Of a stretch of 64,000 bases of DNA, positions 44,055 to 52,519 are shown piece by piece. A program made the position numbers and the translations under genes. Positions within the stretch are counted from its first letter, which is position 1. Every line of letters begins with the position of its first letter. Origin of the DNA: Bacteroidota bacterium (GTDB lineage Bacteria; Bacteroidota; Bacteroidia; Chitinophagales; Chitinophagaceae); contig CANGQJ010000008.1 of assembly GCA_947456625.1 (NCBI GenBank), forward strand, positions 43,559-107,558, read 5' to 3'. Below the pieces are notes generated by a model that was given only the letters and a program-made list of their open reading frames with translations, did not search any database and had not been told where the DNA came from.

Positions 44055-44864
44055 CTAATGGCTTAACAACAATTTCATTTCATTGGCATATTCACTTGCC
44101 ACTTCCGCTGCTTTTAGGTTATAATTTGTTTCCGTGCTTGCAAAAATAATTGCTCTACTTGCATTAACAAGCAAGCCCACTTCCTTGTTTTTACCATACT
44201 TGGTTACTTCGCTTAAGCTACCACCTTGCGCTCCCACTCCTGGAACTAATAAAAAGTGATTTGGTATTATTTTTCTTATGCCGGCAAAATCCTCTGCCTT
44301 AGTAGCGCCTACAACAAACATTAATTGGTCTTCCGTTCCCCAACTTGCAACCTGATCTAAAACCGATTCATACAAAAATTGTCCACTGGCTAATTTTTGT
44401 TGTTCAAAGTTTTTACTTCCTTCGTTGGAGGTTAAACCCAACACAATTGTGCATTTATTTTGATATGCTAAAAATGGATCAATGCTATCTTTACCCATAT
44501 ATGGCGCAACAGTGATTGCATCAAAAGGAAGTACTTCAAAAAATGTTTTGGCATATTGGGCCGATGTATTTCCTATGTCACCACGTTTAGCATCTGCAAT
44601 TGTAAAATGAGTGTCTGGAATGTGCGCAAGTGTTGCTTCCATGGCCTCCCAGCCTTGCACACCTTGTGATTCATAAAAAGCGGTATTAATTTTATAGCTC
44701 ACACAGAATGGTGCGGTAGCATCAATAATTGCTTTGTTAAATTCAATAACACCTTGTTTATTTTTTGGCAAATGGGCAGGCAATTTTTGAATGTCTGTGT
44801 CTAAACCAACACATAAATAGGATTGCTTTGCTAAAATTTGTGCTACTAATTTATTCTTTGTCAT
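44055..44864 (-). CDS. pyrF: Orotidine 5'-phosphate decarboxylase
   Basis: 269 residues from the ATG at 44862-44864. The frame continues 43 residues upstream into unrelated sequence, and the family start MTKNKLVAQILAKQSYLCVGLDTD is here. It makes UMP, the last step of de novo pyrimidine synthesis. The group-2 type is shown by VGLDTD near 20 and the catalytic FTIADAKRGDIGNT near 90, whose Asp and Lys residues make up the active site. LLVPGVGAQGGSL near 205 binds phosphate. The extended frame would overlap the GH13 gene; with this start there is a 22-nt gap downstream of that gene. Confidence 0.96.
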   Translation of the reverse strand: MTKNKLVAQILAKQSYLCVGLDTDIQKLPAHLPKNKQGVIEFNKAIIDATAPFCVSYKINTAFYESQGVQGWEAMEATLAHIPDTHFTIADAKRGDIGNTSAQYAKTFFEVLPFDAITVAPYMGKDSIDPFLAYQNKCTIVLGLTSNEGSKNFEQQKLASGQFLYESVLDQVASWGTEDQLMFVVGATKAEDFAGIRKIIPNHFLLVPGVGAQGGSLSEVTKYGKNKEVGLLVNASRAIIFASTETNYNLKAAEVASEYANEMKLLLSH

Positions 44865-44886
44865 TTGGTGTGGTTTAAGCCAGTGA

Positions 44887-46209
44887 TTATTTTGTTCCGT
44901 ATACAAAAACTTTATACCCCCATGCTGGCAATTGCAAGTCTTGTATATATTTAGTTTCGGATTTATCAAATACCTCAAAATAGGTTTTCCCAAAAGGTAA
45001 GTTGCTATTTAATTTTACGGCTTGTTGCTCGTTGGATAAATTTAATACTACTACCACAAAGCTTTCTCCATTTTTTCTGGAATACGCCATTACTTTCTCA
45101 GGATTATTTACTTTAATGCGTTCAAAAATGGCGTTTTCTTTAAATGCCGAATTGGTACTTCTTAAATTTAAAATTGTTTTATAAAACGAAGCTCGCTCAT
45201 ATTTTTTAAACCCCATTGAGTCTTTTTCAAAAAATGAAATGGCTCTTAAAACAGGCTCCTCTTGGCCACTATAAATAAGGGGCATGGTTCTGTTATAAGT
45301 TTGCGTAAAAATAGCAAAAGGTGCATGTTTTTTCCCAGGCATAGTGGCATAGTCGGCCTTGTTCCATGAATTCTCATCATGGTTGCTTGTGAAATATAAA
45401 CGCCAAGCGCCTTTCATAAAACTAGTATCTATTTTATTTAAAACAGTATCAAGTGATAAAACATTTTTAGTGCCAGCGGCAATGTCGTTCATTACGTGAA
45501 ACTCTGTCCAGCTGTATGTGGCATCAAAACCCGTTTCATGCAACTTAGGATCATCGGCCTCTGCTAAGAAAAATAAGTTACGTTGCTTTTTTAAAGCTGG
45601 AATACATTTATTCCAAAAACGATAAGGCACACCCCACGCAACATCTACCCTAAAACCATCAATGGCAGTATTTTTAACCCAATATTTCATTGCATTAATC
45701 ATGCTATCCTCCATTACTGGATTATCATAATTTAATTCTCGGGTATCAGACCAATCGGCAGTATAAATTGCTTTTCCTGTGCTATCTCTTTCATAAAAAT
45801 CTAAATGCGTTTTTAACCAAGGATGGTCGGCGCCACTATGATTAGGCACCCAATCAATAAGCACTTTTATGCCAAGCGCATGCGCTTTTGTAACTATTTT
45901 ATTGAAATCGTTTAGGGTACCAAATTCAGGATTGACTTGTGTATAACTTGCAACAGAATAATAAGAACCTAAGGTTCCTTTACGACCTTCTTTAGAAATT
46001 GGCTGAAGCGGCATAAACCAAATGGTTTTGACACCCATTTTTTGTAACCTAGGCAAATGCTTCGCAAATGCATTTAATGTCCCCTCTTTGGTATATTGAC
46101 GAATATTAACTTCATAAATATTTCCTTGCTCCATAAAGGTAGGATGCTTTTGTTGTGCATTTAAACTAAAGGCAATAAAAAAACCTAAACCAAATAATAT
46201 TTTTTTCAT
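44887..46209 (-). CDS. Secreted GH13 alpha-amylase-family enzyme
   Basis: 440 residues from the ATG at 46207-46209, chosen because it begins the signal peptide KKILFGLGFFIAFSLNAQ; the longer frame adds 27 unrelated residues. Family GH13 motifs in order: VLIDWVPNHSG (region I), DGFRVDVAWGVP with the nucleophile Asp (region II), LAEADDP with the acid/base Glu (region III) and FTSNHDENSW with the transition-state Asp (region IV). It hydrolyses alpha-glucans or maltodextrins outside the cytoplasm. The C-terminal beta domain begins near 365. No other starch genes are nearby. Confidence 0.93.
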   Translation of the reverse strand: MKKILFGLGFFIAFSLNAQQKHPTFMEQGNIYEVNIRQYTKEGTLNAFAKHLPRLQKMGVKTIWFMPLQPISKEGRKGTLGSYYSVASYTQVNPEFGTLNDFNKIVTKAHALGIKVLIDWVPNHSGADHPWLKTHLDFYERDSTGKAIYTADWSDTRELNYDNPVMEDSMINAMKYWVKNTAIDGFRVDVAWGVPYRFWNKCIPALKKQRNLFFLAEADDPKLHETGFDATYSWTEFHVMNDIAAGTKNVLSLDTVLNKIDTSFMKGAWRLYFTSNHDENSWNKADYATMPGKKHAPFAIFTQTYNRTMPLIYSGQEEPVLRAISFFEKDSMGFKKYERASFYKTILNLRSTNSAFKENAIFERIKVNNPEKVMAYSRKNGESFVVVVLNLSNEQQAVKLNSNLPFGKTYFEVFDKSETKYIQDLQLPAWGYKVFVYGTK

Positions 46210-46264
46210 AAAATTACCATTCATTGAAGCAAATTTAACATTAAAATTTGGCTTAACTTTGAGT

Positions 46265-46672
46265 ATGCTTAAAAATCTGATATTATCCATATGCCTATTT
46301 ATAATAGTTACTTCATGTAATAATTCAAGTCCAGCCGAGCGTGCCGATAACCCCTTGGATGGAGGCAGATATTTTATTGAAAATTATATGCAAGGTGATA
46401 TGAAAAAAGCGCATGAATACTTGTTATTGGATGCTAAAAACCAAGCTTATTTTGAACAAATGACAAAGGCTTATTTTGCTTTAGACAAGGAAGGTCGCAC
46501 TTTATTAAGACAGGCCTCTATTCAAATAAATGAAGTAAAAACTATAAACGACCAAACCGCAGCTATTATTTACTCCAATTCACATGATAAAATTCAGAAA
46601 TGGGTTAAAGTGGTAGCAAGCCCAAATGGTTGGAAAGTAGATCTTAAATACAGTTATGGCCCTAAATTATAG
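46265..46672 (+). CDS. Small lipoprotein of unknown function (DUF4878-like)
   Basis: 135 residues from the ATG at 46265. The frame opens 2 codons earlier at a TTG, but that overlaps a TAACTTTG -7 box (46254-46261) and the lipoprotein signal MLKNLILSICLFIIVTSC begins at this ATG, with the lipidated Cys at residue 18. The mature part (AERADNPLDGGRYFIENYMQGDMKKAHEYLLLDAKNQAYFEQM ... WKVDLKYSYGP) resembles NTF2-like lipoproteins of the DUF4878 type. Function unknown. Divergent from the GH13 gene. Confidence 0.65.
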   Translation: MLKNLILSICLFIIVTSCNNSSPAERADNPLDGGRYFIENYMQGDMKKAHEYLLLDAKNQAYFEQMTKAYFALDKEGRTLLRQASIQINEVKTINDQTAAIIYSNSHDKIQKWVKVVASPNGWKVDLKYSYGPKL

Positions 46673-46736
46673 AACAAAAAGATAAAAATTGTATATTTGC
46701 CAAGTCTAAAAACAACTTTAAAATAATACCAATACA

Positions 46737-46889
46737 ATGGAAGCACAAAAAAACACAAAAAAATACTGGATCTACTGTTTTGCATGGTTAGCAATTATGG
46801 TAACCTTAATGTTTGTTTATAGAGAGTTTTTCTGGTTAGCATTACCAGGTACTGCAACTTATTTTGCAAAAGCAATGGATATATTTTAA
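46737..46889 (+). CDS. Small membrane protein, 50 residues
   Basis: An ATG-to-TAA frame of 50 residues beginning MEAQKNTKKYWIYCFAWLAIM and continuing through one clear transmembrane helix to MDIF. A TATATTTG -7 box lies at 46692-46699, and a strong terminator follows 23 nt after the stop. The gene is clearly bounded between two other genes, which supports it as real. Positive residues (KNTKK) precede the helix, so the N-terminus is probably cytoplasmic. I do not recognise the family. Confidence 0.55.
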   Translation: MEAQKNTKKYWIYCFAWLAIMVTLMFVYREFFWLALPGTATYFAKAMDIF

Positions 46890-46912
46890 TAGTAGCATAT
46901 TAATAAAAAAAA

Positions 46913-46940
46913 GGGAGCTTCAAATGAAGCTCCCTTTTTT
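46913..46940 (+). terminator. Bidirectional terminator after the small membrane protein gene
   Basis: A 9-bp stem GGGAGCTTC/GAAGCTCCC (46913-46921 with 46926-46934), 4-nt AAAT loop, A-run before and T-run after. It separates the plus-strand small gene from the convergent serine hydrolase. Confidence 0.9.
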
Positions 46941-46963
46941 TTGCTTGTAGTTTTGATATTTAA

Positions 46964-48112
46964 CTATTTTAAAATAGTTAATGCAGCTGCTACATAACTA
47001 AAATTTTCTGGTTGTGCATGGTGAATTGGTTTTACAACTTTGGTTTCACCAAGTCTTACCACTACTGCATTTTTATCTTTAATAATATATACATACTGAC
47101 CAAATAATCCGTTTTGTGCAATTACTTTATGTCCTTGCTCGGAGAACATCCAATATTGATATCCATAATAGTCCACTGGATTTCCATTTTCGGTAGGATC
47201 CTTTAAATAAGAAGCAGGACTAGTAGCTGCTTGAATATATTTTTCAGATACAATTTGCTTGTTGCCCCATTTTCCATTTTGTAAAACCAATTGCCCAAAC
47301 CTGGCATAGTCCCTTGCAACCCCATTAAAACAACAAAAAGCTTTTTCATGTTTTTTAGCACCGTCGGTTAACCACTTAGCATCGGCTTCGGCACCCATAG
47401 GTACCATAAATTTTTCTGAAACTAATTCTGAAATAGTTTTCCCAAAGGCTTTCTCCACTATAAATCCTAATACTTGCGTATCGGCACTACGGTATTCCCA
47501 ATTTACACCTGCGGGTTCCTTTGGCTTTAAATTATCAATTAAAAATTGTTCATCGTCCCCATAATATGCCGATGCATTTAAGCTAAAATAACTTCCATCG
47601 GATTCTTTGTAATTGGAACCAGAACTCATGGTAAGTAAATCTTTTATGCGTAATTTTTCCCAGCCATCTTTTTTAAATCTTGGAACATAATCGCCTACTA
47701 AATCATCCACCGATTTTATTTTTCCTTCATCAATTGCAACTCCAATTAGTAAAGAAATAATACTCTTTGCAGCAGAAAAAGATCCACTTAAGGTTTGAGG
47801 CGTATAGCCATCAAAATATTTTTCATATAATAATTTGCCATCTTGAAAAACTAAAAATGCGTGTGTATTATTAGAATCAATGATGGCTAATAAAGAATCT
47901 GGCAATTGCTTTTTATTATAGCTTGAATCCAATGGCCAAAACTGTGGTTGAGGCGATTTTGCAACAATATTATAGGGATGTGTTTTATAGTCATGAATGG
48001 TATGTTTTCCCCATTTTGCAAAATTTCTTAAATGAGAAAAATTAGGTGTAAAGCTCAGGCCCAAGCCAATTAAAAGGATTGCAACAAAACCAATTATAAT
48101 TTTTTTTAGCAT
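46964..48112 (-). CDS. Serine hydrolase of the beta-lactamase/penicillin-binding fold
   Basis: 382 residues. An N-terminal hydrophobic segment (KKIIIGFVAILLIGLGLSF) anchors or exports it. The catalytic SxxK tetrad is SAAK at 113-116 (SFSAAKSIIS) and the Tyr motif is YRS at 207-209 (NWEYRSADTQVLGF), both typical of class C-like serine hydrolases. The third motif is not clear; HxG-type residues may lie in QNGLFGQYVYI near 350. It may be a carboxylesterase, D-aminopeptidase or low-affinity peptidase; the substrate is not evident. It is transcribed alone, divergent from the nitroreductase gene. Confidence 0.85.
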   Translation of the reverse strand: MLKKIIIGFVAILLIGLGLSFTPNFSHLRNFAKWGKHTIHDYKTHPYNIVAKSPQPQFWPLDSSYNKKQLPDSLLAIIDSNNTHAFLVFQDGKLLYEKYFDGYTPQTLSGSFSAAKSIISLLIGVAIDEGKIKSVDDLVGDYVPRFKKDGWEKLRIKDLLTMSSGSNYKESDGSYFSLNASAYYGDDEQFLIDNLKPKEPAGVNWEYRSADTQVLGFIVEKAFGKTISELVSEKFMVPMGAEADAKWLTDGAKKHEKAFCCFNGVARDYARFGQLVLQNGKWGNKQIVSEKYIQAATSPASYLKDPTENGNPVDYYGYQYWMFSEQGHKVIAQNGLFGQYVYIIKDKNAVVVRLGETKVVKPIHHAQPENFSYVAAALTILK

Positions 48113-48160
48113 GCAATAAAAGTTTGCTTTAAATTACACCTTTTAAACTAAATATTTAAT

Positions 48161-48883
48161 ATGAACACTAACTACTTTGATGAAATAATTGAAAAAAGAA
48201 GATCAAACCGAAAATTTGACCCCAATGTGGAAGTGCCTAATGAAGTCATTCAAAGAAGTTTGGAGCGTGCAATATTATCCCCAAATAGCAGCAATATGCA
48301 ATTATGGGAATTTTATTGGATACAAACCCCGGCATTAAAAGAACAATTTACAGCACTTTGCCTTGACCAGTTAGCTGCAAAAACAGCTAAACAAATGGTG
48401 GTATTTGTAACGCGTGGTGATTTATGGAAACAAAGAGCAAATTGGAATTTAGATAAAGTGAAAGAAACCATTGTTGGCGAACCCAATAAAATGCAAAAAA
48501 GAGGATTAGATTATTACGGTAAATTAATGCCACTAGCCTACCGCTCGGATTGGTTTGGTTTTTTTACATTAATAAGAAAATCCATTAGTTTTTTTATGGG
48601 ACTTACTAAACCATTTTTTAGATTAGGAGGTAAAGCAGACCAAAGAGTTACTGTTCATAAGTCATGTGCATTGGCAGCACAAACATTTATGTTGTCTATT
48701 GCATCTGAAGGTTTTGAATCCTGCCCAATGGAAGGCTTTGATTCAAAGCGTGTAATAAAAGCACTTAATCTGCCATGTGGTGCCGAAATAAATATGATTA
48801 TATCGGTTGGAAAAGCAACACAGGAAGGTATTTGGGGGCCAAGAAACCGCGTTCCTTACAACGAAGTTGTGTTTGTTAAATAA
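48161..48883 (+). CDS. Nitroreductase-family FMN oxidoreductase
   Basis: 240 residues, no signal peptide. RRSNRKFDPNVEVPNEVIQRSLERAILSPNSSNMQLWEFYWI at 13-55 is the nitroreductase FMN-binding start with the RRS-type phosphate motif. The C-terminal FESCPMEGFDSKRVIKALNLPCGAEINMIISVGKA near 183-220 completes the family. It would use NAD(P)H to reduce a quinone, nitro or related compound. A hydrophobic insert (SDWFGFFTLIRKSISFFMGLTKPFFRLGG, about 128-158) is longer than in small nitroreductases. Its 3' end overlaps the convergent CoA-transferase gene by 8 nt. Confidence 0.85.
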   Translation: MNTNYFDEIIEKRRSNRKFDPNVEVPNEVIQRSLERAILSPNSSNMQLWEFYWIQTPALKEQFTALCLDQLAAKTAKQMVVFVTRGDLWKQRANWNLDKVKETIVGEPNKMQKRGLDYYGKLMPLAYRSDWFGFFTLIRKSISFFMGLTKPFFRLGGKADQRVTVHKSCALAAQTFMLSIASEGFESCPMEGFDSKRVIKALNLPCGAEINMIISVGKATQEGIWGPRNRVPYNEVVFVK

Positions 48884-50162
48884 ATGTTTTGAACCTTACG
48901 TAACATTGCTGTGTTAAAAATTCACGGTCATTAGGATGGGCAATATCAATAAGCATTTTTGCTCTTTGACGAAGGTTTTTGCCATATAAATAAGCAGTGC
49001 CAAATTCGGTGACTACATAATGTATATGACCGCGTGTTGTAACTACTCCTGCTCCTTGTTGTAAATAAGGGACTATCCTAGATATTCCTTTTTTAGTTTG
49101 GCTTGTCATAGCTATAATTGGTTTCCCCCCATCACTTAAAGCAGCACCACGCATAAAATCCATTTGCCCTCCAATACCACTGTATTGGTATTTGCCAATA
49201 CTATCAGCACAAATCTGACCTGTTAAGTCAACCTCAACTGCACTATTTATTGCAATTACTTTTGGATTGCGTCTAATTACATGAGGATCATTTACATAGT
49301 CAATATCTAAAAAATTAATAGCAGGATTGTCATTAACGTAATTGTATAATTTATTTGTTCCAAGTGCAAAGGAGGTTACTAATTTATTAGGATGAATTTT
49401 TTTCATTTTGTTATTAATGACATCTTTTTCAAATAAATCAATCACGCCGTCACTAAACATTTCGGTATGCATCCCTAAATTCTTGTGGCCACCCAATGCT
49501 TTTAAAACTGCATCAGGTATGGTTCCTATTCCCACCTGCAAAGTACTTCCATCCTCAATTAATGCAGCAACATTACTTCCAACTTGCAATTCGGTTTCAG
49601 TAATTTTTGAACTATAATCCACTTGTGGTAATGTTTCATCATGAAATACCATAGCTGCAAATCGGTCGGTATGAATCATTCCATCCCCATGCGTTCTTGG
49701 CATTTGAGGATTTACTTGTGCAATAATATACTTGGCACAATTCACTGCAGTACGTGCAATATCTACCGAAGTTCCTAAAGTACAATAGCCATGCATGTCG
49801 GGTGCAGATACTTGAACAATGGCTACATCCACCGGAAGCACGGTACGTATCATGTCTGGAATATCACTTAAAAATGCAGGAATAAAATCGGCTCTCCCAT
49901 CCATTACTGCACTGCGTATTGGTTCCGAAACAAATAAAGAGTTAATATGAAAAGAATTTTCAAAACCAGGATTTGCAATATCTATTTTTCCTTGCAGTGT
50001 GATAGAAATTACTTCTACATTTTTAAGCCTTTCCTTTTGTTTTGCCAACTCCCTAAGTAAATACAATGGTGTGCAAGCACTGCCATGAATAAAAATTCGA
50101 TGCCCGCTTTGAATTAAATTTAAAGCTTCATTTGCAGTTTTATAGGTAAAGGGATGAATCAT
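48876..50162 (-). CDS. Acetyl-CoA hydrolase/4-hydroxybutyrate CoA-transferase family protein
   Basis: 428 residues, no signal peptide. It belongs to the family transferring CoA between short-chain acids. Visible features: FIHGSACTPLYLLRELAKQ near 24, AIVQVSAPDMHGYCTLGTSVD near 114, LQVGIGTIPDAVLKALGGHKNLGMHTEMFSDGVIDLFEKD near 207, GIGGQMDFMRGAALSDGGKPIIAM near 330, and VVTEFGTAYLYGKNLRQRAKMLIDIAHP near 384. It probably uses acetyl-CoA with butyrate, 4-hydroxybutyrate or another acid; the partner cannot be inferred. Convergent with the nitroreductase gene, overlapping by 8 nt. Confidence 0.9.
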   Translation of the reverse strand: MIHPFTYKTANEALNLIQSGHRIFIHGSACTPLYLLRELAKQKERLKNVEVISITLQGKIDIANPGFENSFHINSLFVSEPIRSAVMDGRADFIPAFLSDIPDMIRTVLPVDVAIVQVSAPDMHGYCTLGTSVDIARTAVNCAKYIIAQVNPQMPRTHGDGMIHTDRFAAMVFHDETLPQVDYSSKITETELQVGSNVAALIEDGSTLQVGIGTIPDAVLKALGGHKNLGMHTEMFSDGVIDLFEKDVINNKMKKIHPNKLVTSFALGTNKLYNYVNDNPAINFLDIDYVNDPHVIRRNPKVIAINSAVEVDLTGQICADSIGKYQYSGIGGQMDFMRGAALSDGGKPIIAMTSQTKKGISRIVPYLQQGAGVVTTRGHIHYVVTEFGTAYLYGKNLRQRAKMLIDIAHPNDREFLTQQCYVRFKTFI

Positions 50163-50236
50163 ATATTATTAATAACTACAAAATAATTGCAATGACTAAC
50201 AATAATATATGATTTAAATCAAGCCAATGGTTGATC

Positions 50237-51184
50237 TTACTTAATTGCAGGCGTTATAATAATATTTCTAAATTCAATTGGGCCATGATCCCCTTGCATC
50301 ATAATGGGGCCCGGCTCCCCCTCCTTACTATCCAACGCTCCCCCAGTAACGCCAGGAATTTCTTGTTTATCAATAACCATAGTCCCATTAGCAAAAACTG
50401 TGACCATACGACCTACAAGTTCCACATCATAACTTTGCCATTGGTCAGCATCCTTTGCCATATTTAGCCAAGGGTCAATGAACCCATAAATACCACCTAG
50501 GTAAATACTCATTGGCTCCAATCCTTTATTGTCCTCAATTTGAATTTCATAACGACCTCTTAAATAAACACCACTGTTACTTTCTTTTGGATATTTAAAT
50601 TCAATGTGTAATTTAAAATCCTCAAAAGTTTTTATAGATCTAATATTAGCTCCAGATTTTGGACTTTTTAAAACCCCATTTTCTACTACCCATTGATTTG
50701 TTTTTCCAAGCACTTCCCAACCAGTTAAATCCTTGCCATTAAACAGCTTAATTGGTTTGCCCCATTTAGGAGCTTTTTCTCGCCATAACTTTGGAGCACG
50801 CTCACCGGTAAATACATAAGACTTCCCATTGGTGTTAATTATGGTGCCAGAAAGTTTTCCGTCCTTTAAGATGCCATCAAAAATTAATTCATTATCGGTT
50901 TTTTCCCATTGAGCTGGAATATGAAATGAAACTTTACCTTCTTTGAATGCTACCTTTGAAACAGGCCTTGCACTGCCTCCTTCCCAAACAAACCTACCTA
51001 TATATCCATTAATACCAGAATGTCTTACTTCTAACCAAGAGGCGGCCAAACGATTTTCATAATTCACCGTTAAGTCCCAACGACCTTCGATAGGATACTC
51101 CTCACTGCTATTGGCTTTTAGTAAACTAGTTTGTACAACTAAAAGAACTAGGGCTATTAATTTAAAATACTTTTTCATAAGCAT
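50237..51184 (-). CDS. DUF1080 (3-keto-disaccharide hydrolase-like) secreted protein
   Basis: 315 residues with a signal peptide (about 1-25; a start two residues downstream, at the second Met, is equally possible). An N-terminal region (about 27-130) precedes the DUF1080 domain from about 138: PIKLFNGKDLTGWEVLGK, WVVENGVLKSPKSG, FKLHIEFKYPKESNSGVYLRGRYEIQIED, and HGPIEFRNIIITP at the C-terminus. DUF1080 members include 3-keto-disaccharide hydrolases and are LamG-like jelly rolls. This fits the ThuA and TIM-barrel proteins elsewhere in the window, though none is adjacent. It is 20 nt downstream of the lipoprotein gene on the same strand and may belong to that operon. Confidence 0.85.
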   Translation of the reverse strand: MLMKKYFKLIALVLLVVQTSLLKANSSEEYPIEGRWDLTVNYENRLAASWLEVRHSGINGYIGRFVWEGGSARPVSKVAFKEGKVSFHIPAQWEKTDNELIFDGILKDGKLSGTIINTNGKSYVFTGERAPKLWREKAPKWGKPIKLFNGKDLTGWEVLGKTNQWVVENGVLKSPKSGANIRSIKTFEDFKLHIEFKYPKESNSGVYLRGRYEIQIEDNKGLEPMSIYLGGIYGFIDPWLNMAKDADQWQSYDVELVGRMVTVFANGTMVIDKQEIPGVTGGALDSKEGEPGPIMMQGDHGPIEFRNIIITPAIK

Positions 51185-51204
51185 GCAATAATTATTTAAA
51201 CTAC

Positions 51205-51606
51205 CTAATTTACTAACTCAAATTCTTGAAAATGAGTAACTAGTGAATCTTTTAATGTTGTTAAAGTTAATTGAGCCTTATTGACCCCCTCTATAAACTT
51301 GACTTTAGCATACTTTTTACCCGTTTTTGTAAACTCAACTTTAAAAGTGCTGTCATTATACGTATATTCTACGGTACGAGGTAAGTTTGATGACTCGTTA
51401 TCTATTTTTACATTTATTTCTAATAAATAATCAAAATAAGGACTCACGCAATCTCCTGATTTTATAATGGTGCTATCCGATCTTAAAAATTTAATTGAAA
51501 CAGGGGTAATTCCATTTAATGCACTGGTGTCAAGCTTTTTACAAGAAATAAGCAAAACAGTTGTAATGAAAATAAATAATAATATTATTGTATAATTAAA
51601 TCTCAT
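51205..51606 (-). CDS. Hypothetical lipoprotein
   Basis: 133 residues. The signal RFNYTIILLFIFITTVLLISC gives a lipidated cysteine near 22, followed by KKLD. The mature part is small and beta-rich (PVSIKFLRSDSTIIKSGDCVSPYFDYLLEINVKIDN, VEYTYNDSTFKVEFTKTGKKYAKVKFIEG) and is unrecognised. It lies 9 nt downstream of the gene that shares a domain with the giant protein, so it belongs to the same transcript and may anchor or assist secreted products. There is no named family. Confidence 0.6.
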   Translation of the reverse strand: MRFNYTIILLFIFITTVLLISCKKLDTSALNGITPVSIKFLRSDSTIIKSGDCVSPYFDYLLEINVKIDNESSNLPRTVEYTYNDSTFKVEFTKTGKKYAKVKFIEGVNKAQLTLTTLKDSLVTHFQEFELVN

Positions 51607-51615
51607 TTATTAAAA

Positions 51616-52518
51616 TTATAAATTAATGATAGTGATTGTTTTTGAAACCCCTAAAACAGTTGCTATATATACCCCTGAATTTAAATTTTTAAAAGTTGTG
51701 GTCCCATTTACTAATGCTTGAGATGCTATTTGTTGGCCATTAAAACTTAAAGCAACTAATTCACCATCTTTTGGGCAATCTACTTTTATTTCCCCTTTGG
51801 CATAGCAAACCACGTTCTTTTTATAAAAGAACATGGGTATACTTAATTTTACGATCCAGTCTTTTACAACCGTTTCGTCCTGGGATCTTACTTGTAGTGT
51901 AACAGGTGAAGTATAGTCCACTGAATTAGCACCTGATACTAATTTTACGCCATTTAAAAAGACAGCTGCATTAGGACTTACTGTATAAGTAGTATTTAAT
52001 GCCCCCATATTTTGGGCTTTATCAATAGTTACACTTACCGTATTTCCTGTTATTGCAAAAGTTTTTCGAGTAGCATTGGTGAAATTTAAATCGGTTAACT
52101 CGGCGCTACTACTTAATACCGTATTTGTAAAACAATAGGCTTGTAATAGGCTTCCAGTATGGTTATTAATTACAAATGGAACAGTTTTAATAACATCCTT
52201 TATTGTATTTTTATTAGCATCATAAATTTTAAAATTGACCACATCGGATTCGCTATTTGAGAAAACAGTTAAATATGCGTAGTATCTTTTTTGACTAGTC
52301 TCGTAAATTAAATTAGCCACACCCCTACACTCTCCATTTACGAATGCGCCAATTTTATCATTGGTACTTGAAAGCACTATCCCATCTGAATTAATAAAAC
52401 TTAAAAAAGTCATGGTGTATTGAAAATTATTTTCAATTACTTTCCAACTTGGGGATTGCGCTTCTGTATTGGAACATAACAAAATCAAACCACATAATAT
52501 TGCAACAACTTTTCTCAT
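51616..52518 (-). CDS. Secreted protein sharing a domain with the giant T9SS protein
   Basis: 300 residues with a signal peptide (VVAILCGLILLCSNTEAQ). Residues about 24-130 (PSWKVIENNFQYTMTFLSFI, NDKIGAFVNGECRGVANLIYETSQKRYYAYLTVFSN, VNFKIYDANKN) clearly match a domain of the giant protein encoded next door (GVAKMEYNDTYKQYFMYLTVYSN). Residues about 135-230 appear to be a cadherin-like beta-sandwich (YTVSPNAAVFLNGVKLVSGAN, DWIVKLSIP). The C-terminus (KGEIKVDCPKDGELVALSFNGQ ... SGVYIATVLGVSKTITIINL) resembles a short T9SS sorting domain. It starts 1 nt after the giant gene ends, so they are one operon. Function unknown. Confidence 0.65.
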   Translation of the reverse strand: MRKVVAILCGLILLCSNTEAQSPSWKVIENNFQYTMTFLSFINSDGIVLSSTNDKIGAFVNGECRGVANLIYETSQKRYYAYLTVFSNSESDVVNFKIYDANKNTIKDVIKTVPFVINNHTGSLLQAYCFTNTVLSSSAELTDLNFTNATRKTFAITGNTVSVTIDKAQNMGALNTTYTVSPNAAVFLNGVKLVSGANSVDYTSPVTLQVRSQDETVVKDWIVKLSIPMFFYKKNVVCYAKGEIKVDCPKDGELVALSFNGQQIASQALVNGTTTFKNLNSGVYIATVLGVSKTITIINL

Positions 52519-52519
52519 A

